NCBI GenBank assembly: GCA_005888525.1 | Contig: VBAB01000464.1 | Coordinates: 1 to 7,002 of the forward strand | DNA from: Alphaproteobacteria bacterium | GTDB lineage: Bacteria > Pseudomonadota > Alphaproteobacteria > Rhizobiales > Hyphomicrobiaceae | Direction: 5' to 3' | DNA: 7,002 nucleotides | In this document: in pieces, positions 1 to 5,649 of the stretch | How the letters are laid out: the number at the start of each line of letters is the position of its first letter | Numbering within the stretch: the first letter of the stretch is position 1 | Position numbers and translations under genes: made by a program | The notes under the pieces: model-generated | Told to the model about the DNA's origin: nothing | Seen by the model: the letters and a program-made list of their open reading frames with translations, nothing else | Database searches by the model: none

Positions 1-503
1 TGCTGCACAGGGCGGGGCTCGATGATGATGTTGTCGAAGTGCCAGCGCTTCCCGTGGTGTGAGAAGCGGTCGCCGGCGGCCCAGGCCTTGCGCAGGAATG
101 CCATGGCCTCGTCGAAGCGCTCGGTGGCCTCCTCGATGGGGATGCAGAAGCCCGAGAACTCCGGCTGGCGGTAGCCTTTGCCCACCCCGAAATCGAAGCG
201 GCCGTTGGACAGCAGGTCCAGCGTGGCGACCTGCTCGGCGAGCAGCACCGGGTTGTGCCAGGGCAGAACCACCACCGCGGTGCCGAGACGTATGCGCTGC
301 GTGCGGCCGGCAAGGTAGCTCAGGAAATTGAGCGACGCCGAGAGCTGCCCCACGCCCGTGAAGTGGTGCTCGACCACGAACACGCTGTGATAGCCGAGCT
401 CCTCGGCGTACAGCACGTAGTCGATGTACTTGCGATAGCCCAGGCTGTCTCCGACAGACCCTTCACCCGACGACTTGGCTCCGCCGAACAACCCGAACTT
501 CAT
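1..503 (-). CDS. LLM-class (luciferase-like) flavin-dependent oxidoreductase, partial at left edge
   Basis: The first 167 residues are visible; the C-terminal half lies outside the window. The family comprises TIM-barrel FMN/F420-dependent monooxygenases and reductases, usually about 320-380 residues and cytoplasmic. Visible family marks are the opening beta strand MKFGLF, the V-E-H-H segment at residues 44-47, R-I-R-L-G-T-A-V at 70-77, the P-W-H-N-P-V loop at 81-86, and L-S-N-G-R-F-D-F-G-V-G-K-G-Y at 98-111. The start (ATG, complement of 501-503) is where family similarity begins, with a weak purine-rich GGGACGAG just upstream. The gene lies 36 bp downstream of the hydrolase stop on the same strand, so co-transcription is likely. 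The substrate cannot be told; with a PcaD-like neighbour, oxidation of a small organic compound is an inference only. Family call firm, function open. Confidence 0.9.
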   Translation of the reverse strand, partial: MKFGLFGGAKSSGEGSVGDSLGYRKYIDYVLYAEELGYHSVFVVEHHFTGVGQLSASLNFLSYLAGRTQRIRLGTAVVVLPWHNPVLLAEQVATLDLLSNGRFDFGVGKGYRQPEFSGFCIPIEEATERFDEAMAFLRKAWAAGDRFSHHGKRWHFDNIIIEPRPVQ

Positions 504-539
504 GTGCTCGTCCCGTGTGATTGCGAAGGTGATCAGCAA

Positions 540-1256
540 CTAGGATTTCAGGAACGCGCGGGTGCGGGCGGCGAATTCCTGCGGCTGCTCCAGCACCGAG
601 GCGTGCTTCGCCGGCGACAGCCATTCGAGCCGGGCACCCTTGATGTTCTGGTGCAGCCAATGGGCGGCGTCCTGGAAGGGCGGCAGCTCGTCCTTGCCGC
701 AAAAGATGAGCGTCGGCGCTTTGATGCTGGCGGCAAGGGGGCGCAAATCGGCGGCGCCAAGGGCCTCGCAGGCCAGTGCGTAGCCCTCGCCGGAGGCTTT
801 CGCGAACCGATCGCGCACATAGCGCACGGCCGGCGGATTCTCGGCAGCAAAGCCATCGGTGAACCAGATCTTCAAGAGGCCGTCGATCAACGACGGGACG
901 CCCGCCGTGCGCGCGGCGCGGGCGCGCTGCACCCACATTTGGCGCGCTTCATCGACATACCGCGGCGTGGTGTCGATCAGGACGAGGCGATCCACGATCC
1001 CCGGGTTGGTGGCGGCAAAGTGCTGCGCAACGAGGCCCCCGAGCGAGATGCCGGCGACGTGCGCACGCGTAACCCGTTCGCGCGCGAGCACCGCCGTCAG
1101 CTGCCGGGTGAAGCTGTCCTCCAGGCCGGCTGCGGCGATGTCCCACAAGCCGTGGTCGACGCCGAGGCAATGCAACAGGACGAGAGTAGGGCCCGCGCCA
1201 TTGCGATGAACCCGGATGGCGGCGGCGTCGAGGCTCGCGACCGGCGTCTGTACCAT
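540..1256 (-). CDS. alpha/beta hydrolase, 3-oxoadipate enol-lactonase (PcaD)-like, with an apparent internal deletion
   Basis: A 238-residue alpha/beta-fold hydrolase. The oxyanion region is L-L-H-C-L-G-V-D-H-G-L-W-D (27-39). The nucleophile elbow is G-I-S-L-G-G with Ser71, the acid is probably Asp189 in F-C-G-K-D-E-L, and the base is His218 in S-P-A-K-H-A-S. The C-E-A-L-G-A-A-D-L-R-P segment (163-173) and the overall pattern resemble PcaD-type enol-lactonases of the beta-ketoadipate pathway. Relatives are about 260 residues. Here S48-F49 is followed almost at once by the helix leading to the elbow, so the strand and loop that normally carry D-x-R-G-H-G-x-S are absent. The reading frame is intact. 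The start at 1256 is chosen because homology begins there and a GGGGAG lies 10 bases upstream; an in-frame ATG at 1367 would add 37 residues unlike the family. Probably co-transcribed with the oxidoreductase that follows. True substrate unknown; many relatives are general esterases. Confidence 0.85.
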   Translation of the reverse strand: MVQTPVASLDAAAIRVHRNGAGPTLVLLHCLGVDHGLWDIAAAGLEDSFTRQLTAVLARERVTRAHVAGISLGGLVAQHFAATNPGIVDRLVLIDTTPRYVDEARQMWVQRARAARTAGVPSLIDGLLKIWFTDGFAAENPPAVRYVRDRFAKASGEGYALACEALGAADLRPLAASIKAPTLIFCGKDELPPFQDAAHWLHQNIKGARLEWLSPAKHASVLEQPQEFAARTRAFLKS

Positions 1257-1266
1257 TGGTGGCAAA

Positions 1267-1272
1267 CTCCCC
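1267..1272 (-). promoter_or_regulatory. Ribosome binding site deciding the hydrolase start
   Basis: On the minus strand this reads GGGGAG, 10 bases upstream of the ATG at 1256. It supports that start over the longer frame opening at 1367. Confidence 0.55.
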
Positions 1273-1461
1273 AGCTTCGGTAAATTCCGAATCAGCATGC
1301 GCTGGCACCCGACGTCTTTAAGGATCATCGGGACGTCATTAGCCCACCCAATTGATAGCATGCGCAATGCTGGCGGTCTTCCAACGACAGGTGCCGTGGC
1401 TGAGCCGAGCCGCGCCCATCACGAAATCTTATCGCTGTGCCGCGGGTGCGCGAATGACATA

Positions 1462-1488
1462 CGGCTTGAAATATCGGCTTGCGGCTTG
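1462..1488 (+). repeat. Three copies of the heptamer CGGCTTG
   Basis: CGGCTTG occurs at 1462-1468, 1475-1481 and 1482-1488. The last two are directly adjacent and the first is offset by 13 bases. The third copy runs into the left half of the TTGA-N6-TCAA box. The copies could be part of an operator upstream of the DUF6455 gene, or chance in GC-rich DNA. No regulator is known to me for this heptamer. Confidence 0.35.
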
Positions 1489-1499
1489 ACCTCGATCAA
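1486..1499 (+). promoter_or_regulatory. FNR/FixK-type binding site upstream of the DUF6455 gene
   Basis: The sequence TTGACCTCGATCAA is a perfect TTGA-N6-TCAA dyad. It differs from the classical FNR/Anr/FixK consensus TTGAT-N4-ATCAA by one base (C for T at position 5). The centre is at about 1492.5, 59 bases before the ATG at 1552. If it acts as a class II site at -41.5, transcription would start near 1533-1534, giving a leader of about 18 bases. A weak -10-like CAAACT lies at 1521-1526. The match is seen directly; regulation by an FNR/FixK-family protein is inferred. It could also influence the divergent hydrolase operon. Confidence 0.6.
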
Positions 1500-1538
1500 G
1501 GCGCTTCCCTGCAGGCAAGGCAAACTGTTGGCAATAGC

Positions 1539-1544
1539 AGGGAG
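1539..1544 (+). promoter_or_regulatory. Ribosome binding site of the DUF6455 gene
   Basis: AGGGAG lies 7 bases before the ATG at 1552. It fixes this start against the longer open frame beginning at 1216, whose upstream part overlaps the oppositely oriented hydrolase. Confidence 0.7.
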
Positions 1545-1551
1545 AATCCTC

Positions 1552-1971
1552 ATGTCGAAGCCAGCAGAACATGAAGCCGCCGCACCCACCGCGAGCTTCC
1601 TCACGCGCTTGTACGATTGGTGGCGCTACCACGACGAGCTCGGCAGTCTGCCGCGCGACGAGCTGGAGCATATGGCCGGCGAGTTCGGCATGACCGGCCG
1701 AGACCTCGAGGATCTTGCCGCCAAGGGACCGCACGCCGCCGATTTGCTCTATCGGCGCATGGCTGCGCTCGGCCTCTCCCGATCGGATGTGGAGCGCATC
1801 GGTCATGGCCTAATGCGCGATCTCGAGAAAACCTGCGCCTGCTGCAATGACAAGTCGCAGTGCAAGAAGGACTTGGCTGCACGTTCCGGCGACGCCGCCT
1901 GGAAAGACTATTGCCCCAACGCCGTCTCGCTCGAATCGGTCGTGAAGACGAAGGGCCGCTTTCCACTCTGA
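1552..1971 (+). CDS. DUF6455 family protein, small cysteine-rich
   Basis: A 139-residue protein without signal peptide or membrane segment, so presumably cytoplasmic. After a variable N-terminus (1-15) comes a mostly helical region rich in acidic and basic residues, with L-P-R-D-E-L at 33-38 and a helix-turn-helix-like D-L-L-Y-R-R-M-A-A-L-G-L-S-R-S-D-V-E-R-I at 64-83. The tail carries Cys95, Cys97, Cys98, Cys104 and Cys121 (C-x-C-C-x5-C-x16-C), ending with W-K-D-Y-C-P-N-A at 117-124. This cysteine/tryptophan pattern is the hallmark by which I place it in DUF6455, common in Alphaproteobacteria and without an assigned function. The cysteines suggest metal or Fe-S binding, or thiol chemistry; that is inference. 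A strong AGGGAG precedes the ATG, and an FNR/FixK-type box sits upstream, suggesting induction at low oxygen. It is transcribed alone and ends 10 bp from the convergent stop of the next gene. Confidence 0.85.
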   Translation: MSKPAEHEAAAPTASFLTRLYDWWRYHDELGSLPRDELEHMAGEFGMTGRDLEDLAAKGPHAADLLYRRMAALGLSRSDVERIGHGLMRDLEKTCACCNDKSQCKKDLAARSGDAAWKDYCPNAVSLESVVKTKGRFPL

Positions 1972-1981
1972 TCGGCGCTCG

Positions 1982-3808
1982 TCAGCGCGCCGGCACGACC
2001 TTCCAGACCCTGATGGCGGTATTGGCCGGCAAAGCCAGCTCGCGCAGGAAAGCGAGGCGGCCACCGTCGAGCAGCCGGGCGCGCAGCGATGGTGCTCGCC
2101 CGTCCGATTTGGAACCCTTGTCGCCGGGTGGCTCCGCGCACAGGGCCACGTAGTGCACGCCTAGCGCCTCGATGGTGCGCAGCGCCTGTTCCGGCGTGCC
2201 GTCCATGATGGCTTGGTTGGCTAGGATGCCCTGCTCGAGCCGATGATAGGGCGCTGCCACGACCCGGTGCGGCGACAGCGCGACGATGTAGGGGCCGAGG
2301 TCGATGTCGCCGGCCACCAGTCCGGCAGGCAGGGTGGCTAGGCCGCGGACATTGGCAGAGCGGAAGCAGGGCCGGCGCGGGTCCGCGGCTTCGATTGGCG
2401 TGGAGGGATGTTCGCCCGTCCGTTGCAGCGGCGACAGCAGCGCACCGAAGGCCGCATCGAGCGTCGCCTGGCTCAGCAGCACGACCGCCGCGAGGCGCAC
2501 CACCGGGGCCGACAGCGAGGTGGTCCCGCCGAGCTCGGCCGCCCATACGGCGAGCGGCACGGCGGCGAGCCAGCTGGCGTAGGGCATCAGCTTGATCTGC
2601 CAGCACCCCAGCAGGGCAGCCATCATGACGAACGCCGCGGCCAGCCCTGTGCGCAGGTCCGGCTGCCAGCGCCAGAGGGCGATCTGCGCAGCGGCGCCGG
2701 CAAGCACGAACCCCACCGCTGCCAGCGCCGGCGCGGGATGGCTGGCGCCGAGCCAGAGCATGCTCTTGGTCTCCATCACGTGGTCGAGCCAGAGCGACTT
2801 GAGAGCCGGGCTCGATTGCCCGAAGGGCCCCGCGAGGCAGGCCGGCTCCAGGCCCGTGTAAAGGCCGGCGCCGGCCGCCGCGCCAGCGGCCAGGATCGCC
2901 AAACGGTGGCTCGGCCTGCCGCTCGACGTCGTTGCCGCCCACAGCGCGCCGGCACCGCAAGCGGCGAGGAGCACGAGGTTGAGCGACAGCGCATCGCAGT
3001 GCACGTCGAGCCATCGCGACGGCGCAATGGTCACCGCCAGGACTGCGAACAGCGTCGCCGCCGCTGCTGCCGCGGCACGCGCGACGCCGCCCCCATTTGG
3101 CTTCGAGTCGCCCCGTTGCCGCCAGACGGCCGCCAGGGCAGCGAGCCCCAGCGCCGGCACCACCAGCGCGATCGCCTCAAAGCCGATGCCGAGGCCCAGG
3201 CCAAGCAAGATGCCGGCGATCCAGCCCGCGCGCCTGTCGTCCAGGCTGCGAACGAGGAAGATGAGCCCTGCGACGGCGCATAGGATCTGCGCATTGTGGT
3301 GATCGATGCGGCCGGGCCTGAACTGCGCCAACGCGAGGGTCGAGGTGGCGACGAGCATCACCGCGAACGCGGCGCCCACCGGACCGGCGCGCCGGTGGGC
3401 CTCGCGGGCGACGATCAGCGTCAGGGCGAAGAACAGGAGCGTGGGCCAGACGATGCGCGTCGCCAGCTCCGCCCGCTCCGGGCCGAGGAGCGGTGTAAGG
3501 GTGCCGATCAGGGCCGCCAGCGGCAGGTCGATCAAGCGCGACCAGTGCGACACGAGTGGCTCGGGCGCGCCGATGCGCGGCAGCGTCGTGTCGAACCAGG
3601 GGGCACCGTCGAGGAGCTCGCGCACCGTGACGAGCCGCACGGCGTCGTCGGTGTCGCCGAGCCAATCGGAGAGCGACGGTCCGGGGCCCGCCAGCGTGGC
3701 GATGATGAGGAAGACGGTTGCGAGCAGCGCCAGGCTGAGTGGCGTGGCGGCCCATTGGCCGAGCGCCGGCAAGCTCGGCAGCACTCTTCGCGAAACCAGC
3801 ACCGCCAT
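1982..3808 (-). CDS. Polytopic membrane protein, GT-C glycosyltransferase / STT3-AglB-like
   Basis: A 608-residue integral membrane protein. An N-terminal membrane helix (about 21-41) is followed by an outward loop with W-L-G-D-T-D-D (49-55, D52-x-D54), then W-F-D at 71-73 and S-H-W-S-R-L-I-D-L-P at 87-96. G-R-I-D-H-H-N-A-Q at 166-174 resembles the G-x-x-D-H-H-x-x-E motif of archaeal AglB/STT3 oligosaccharyltransferases. Many hydrophobic helices follow, and a soluble tail of about 130 residues contains G-P-Y-I-V-A-L-S-P-H-R-V-V-A-A-P-Y-H-R. This fits the GT-C fold, whose members transfer sugars from polyprenyl-linked donors outside the cytoplasmic membrane. Donor and acceptor are unknown, and protein glycosylation is not shown. 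The ATG at 3808 is chosen because the 47 extra codons back to 3949 lie mostly in an intergenic palindrome and are not membrane-like. A GGGATGGGG precedes the chosen ATG. Divergent from the UGM-like gene. Confidence 0.75.
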   Translation of the reverse strand: MAVLVSRRVLPSLPALGQWAATPLSLALLATVFLIIATLAGPGPSLSDWLGDTDDAVRLVTVRELLDGAPWFDTTLPRIGAPEPLVSHWSRLIDLPLAALIGTLTPLLGPERAELATRIVWPTLLFFALTLIVAREAHRRAGPVGAAFAVMLVATSTLALAQFRPGRIDHHNAQILCAVAGLIFLVRSLDDRRAGWIAGILLGLGLGIGFEAIALVVPALGLAALAAVWRQRGDSKPNGGGVARAAAAAAATLFAVLAVTIAPSRWLDVHCDALSLNLVLLAACGAGALWAATTSSGRPSHRLAILAAGAAAGAGLYTGLEPACLAGPFGQSSPALKSLWLDHVMETKSMLWLGASHPAPALAAVGFVLAGAAAQIALWRWQPDLRTGLAAAFVMMAALLGCWQIKLMPYASWLAAVPLAVWAAELGGTTSLSAPVVRLAAVVLLSQATLDAAFGALLSPLQRTGEHPSTPIEAADPRRPCFRSANVRGLATLPAGLVAGDIDLGPYIVALSPHRVVAAPYHRLEQGILANQAIMDGTPEQALRTIEALGVHYVALCAEPPGDKGSKSDGRAPSLRARLLDGGRLAFLRELALPANTAIRVWKVVPAR

Positions 3809-3833
3809 CGCCGCCGCCCCATCCCTATCCCAC

Positions 3834-3940
3834 CCGTCATCCCGGCCGCGCGCAGCGCGAGCCGGGATCTTGCGGCAGGCACCGGCGCGTGCGGCCAGAT
3901 CCCGGCTCTGCGCGCTTGTGCACGTCGGCCGGGATGACGG
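3834..3940. repeat. Nested palindromic intergenic repeat (REP/BIME-like or small MITE-like element)
   Basis: The outer arms CCGTCATCCCGGCC (3834-3847) and GGCCGGGATGACGG (3927-3940) are perfect 14-bp inverted copies. The inner arms GAGCCGGGATCT (3859-3870) and AGATCCCGGCTC (3897-3908) are perfect 12-bp inverted copies. Each half can also fold alone: CCCGGC...GCCGGG at 3841-3866, and CCCGGC...GCCGGG within 3901-3933. The layout is two REP-like hairpins in opposite orientation. Similar GTCATCCCGG palindromes are widely scattered in intergenic DNA of alphaproteobacteria (from memory, not searched). Lying between divergent starts it is not placed as a terminator; in the RNA of the minus gene it would form a large leader hairpin. 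Confidence 0.8.
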
Positions 3941-4127
3941 ATGGAGCATAGGCGCGGCGCATTAGGACCCCGTAAATGATGCGCAGGACGCATCGGCCGG
4001 TCCCCGCCCCGCAAGGGATTCTTCAGCCTTTCTCCCTATCGTCAGCCCCGCGTTGGGGACGGTGGGAGCGACTTCGGCATTGCGCCAGGGTCTCCGTCCG
4101 GAACGTGGCGGCGCTGGTAGTCGAGTC

Positions 4128-4131
4128 GAGG
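4128..4131 (+). promoter_or_regulatory. Ribosome binding site of the UGM-like gene
   Basis: GAGG lies 8 bases before the ATG at 4140. It supports this start over an in-frame ATG at 4053, whose extra 29 residues precede the FAD-binding strand without resembling the family. Confidence 0.55.
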
Positions 4132-4139
4132 TTAGCCCC

Positions 4140-5645
4140 ATGTCCCATTCGGACGTATTTGTCGTTGGCGCGGGGCCGGCCGGGCTGACAGCCGCCTATC
4201 TGCTCACCAAGAACGGCGTTCCCACCACGGTGATCGAGGCCGATCCCACGTACGTGGGCGGCATCAGCCGCACCGCCAGCTACAAGGATTTCCTGTTCGA
4301 CATCGGCGGGCACCGCTTCTTCTCCAAGTCCAAGGAGGTCGTCGATCTCTGGAAAGAGATTCTGCCCGACGACTTCATCGAGCGCCCGCGGCTGTCGCGC
4401 ATCTATTACAACGGCAGCTACTTCTCCTATCCGCTCAAGGCCTTCGAGGCGCTGAACAACCTGGGCTACGTGGAATCGGCGCTGTGCGTGCTGTCGTTTC
4501 TGCACAAGCAGGCCTTCCCCACCGCCAACCCCGAGAACTTTCACGACTGGGTGGCCAACCAGTTCGGCGAGCGCCTGTTCTCGATCTTCTTCAAGACCTA
4601 CACCGAGAAGGTGTGGGGCATGAGCTGCGACGAGATCTCGGCCGACTGGGCGGCGCAGCGCATCAAGGGCCTCGACTTGTGGAGCGCGATGTCGAACGCG
4701 CTGCGCAACTCGCTGCCGCGCGGCGCCGCGCCGAAGAAGGGCGGCCAACAGATCAAGACGCTGATCGAGTCGTTCCAGTATCCCCGCAAGGGACCCGGCA
4801 TGATGTGGGACGCGGCAGCGGCCAAGATCAAGCAGCGCGGCGGCCGCATTCACATGGGCACGCGGCTCGAGAGCTTGCGCTGGAACGACCGGCTCGGCAT
4901 GTGGACGATCGGCGTCATCACGTCCGATGAACAATGGAAGCCGTTCTCGGCACGGCACGTCATCTCCTCGGCCCCGATCCGCGAGCTGGTGTCGAGCATC
5001 CGCCCGCTGCCGGCCTGCAAGGCGGCCGCCGAGAACTTGCGCTATCGCGACTTCCTCACCGTGGCGCTGATCGTCGACAAGCCCGACCTGTTCCCCGACA
5101 ACTGGATCTACATCCACGAGCCGAGCGTCAAGGTCGGCCGCATCCAGAACTTCCGCTCCTGGTCGCCCGAGATGGTGCCGGACAGCAAGCTCGCGTGCCT
5201 CGGGCTGGAATATTTCTGCTTCGAGGGCGACGGGCTGTGGAACGCCTCCGATGCCGACCTGATCGCGCTCGCCAAGAAGGAGCTCGCCATCATCGGCCTT
5301 GCCACCGAGGACGAGGTCAAGGACGGGTGCGTCGTGCGCCAGAAGAAGGCCTATCCCGTCTACGACGAGAGCTACAAGGAGAACGTCGAGGAGATCCGCA
5401 GCGAATTGGCCGAGCGGTTCCCGACGCTGCATCTCGTGGGCCGCAACGGCATGCACAAGTACAACAACCAGGACCACGCCATGATGACGGCCATGCTCAC
5501 CGTCAAGAACATCATGGCGGGCGAAACCCTATATGACGTGTGGAACGTCAACGAGGACGCCGAGTACCACGAAGCCGGCGCGGCGGGCGAGCGCGAGGCG
5601 CTCCAGAGCCTGCGCATGGTGCCGGCCCGCATCGGTGCGCGTTGA
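4140..5645 (+). CDS. FAD-dependent oxidoreductase of the UDP-galactopyranose mutase / amine oxidase superfamily
   Basis: A 501-residue soluble flavoprotein. The N-terminal Rossmann strand reads D-V-F-V-V-G-A-G-P-A-G (5-15, G-x-G-x-x-G), with Glu33 ending the second strand as expected for binding the FAD ribose. G-G-I-S-R-T (40-45) and D-I-G-G-H-R-F-F (54-61) follow. K-T-Y-T-E-K-V-W-G (152-160) closely parallels the K-G-Y-T-E-K-Q-W-G motif of bacterial UDP-galactopyranose mutase, and G-R-N-G-M-H-K-Y-N-N-Q-D (434-445) parallels that enzyme's C-terminal G-R-L-G-x-Y-x-Y-x-x-M-D. UGM interconverts UDP-galactopyranose and UDP-galactofuranose using reduced FAD. Typical bacterial UGMs are about 370-400 residues, so this longer protein may be a paralogue with another substrate, and I do not assign glf. 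The start has a GAGG 8 bases upstream. The next gene begins 4 bp after the stop, implying an operon and a role in glycan synthesis (inference). Confidence 0.85.
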   Translation: MSHSDVFVVGAGPAGLTAAYLLTKNGVPTTVIEADPTYVGGISRTASYKDFLFDIGGHRFFSKSKEVVDLWKEILPDDFIERPRLSRIYYNGSYFSYPLKAFEALNNLGYVESALCVLSFLHKQAFPTANPENFHDWVANQFGERLFSIFFKTYTEKVWGMSCDEISADWAAQRIKGLDLWSAMSNALRNSLPRGAAPKKGGQQIKTLIESFQYPRKGPGMMWDAAAAKIKQRGGRIHMGTRLESLRWNDRLGMWTIGVITSDEQWKPFSARHVISSAPIRELVSSIRPLPACKAAAENLRYRDFLTVALIVDKPDLFPDNWIYIHEPSVKVGRIQNFRSWSPEMVPDSKLACLGLEYFCFEGDGLWNASDADLIALAKKELAIIGLATEDEVKDGCVVRQKKAYPVYDESYKENVEEIRSELAERFPTLHLVGRNGMHKYNNQDHAMMTAMLTVKNIMAGETLYDVWNVNEDAEYHEAGAAGEREALQSLRMVPARIGAR

Positions 5646-5649
5646 GCCG

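Larger units (their letters stand above)
3809..4139. other. Divergent intergenic region between the GT-C gene and the UGM-like gene
   Basis: These 331 bases separate two divergent starts. They contain a nested palindrome at 3834-3940 and, from 3941 to 4139, presumably the promoter and leader of the UGM-like gene. I see no convincing -35/-10 pair, no tRNA and no credible small gene. A short CCCC-GCGTT-GGGG hairpin lies around 4049-4061, with no known role. Confidence 0.6.

Noticed and set aside
255..1283. Plus-strand open frame of 342 codons across the hydrolase and oxidoreductase genes
   Set aside because: It spans two real minus-strand genes and their junction and shows no domain or motif.
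1257..1367. 37-codon N-terminal extension of the hydrolase from an ATG at 1367
   Set aside because: Family similarity starts only at the ATG at 1256, which has a GGGGAG upstream; the extension does not resemble a signal peptide or the family.
1974..1991. Possible bidirectional terminator hairpin between the convergent DUF6455 and GT-C stops (GCGCT-CGTC-AGCGC)
   Set aside because: The stem is only 5 bp with no T-tract on either side, and such short GC palindromes are expected by chance here.
2408..3283. Plus-strand open frame of 291 codons opposite the GT-C gene
   Set aside because: Arg/Gly/Glu-rich sequence without motifs, antisense to a membrane protein with conserved motifs.
3809..3949. 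47-codon N-terminal extension of the GT-C protein from an ATG at 3949
   Set aside because: The extension is largely the translated intergenic palindrome and has no membrane or family character; the ATG at 3808 has a purine-rich ribosome site.
4023..5477. Long minus-strand open frame of 484 codons opposite the UGM-like gene
   Set aside because: It is a composition artefact of GC-rich coding DNA: low-complexity, rich in Arg/Ala/Gly/Leu/Val/Asp, with no family motif, while the plus-strand frame has clear flavoprotein motifs.
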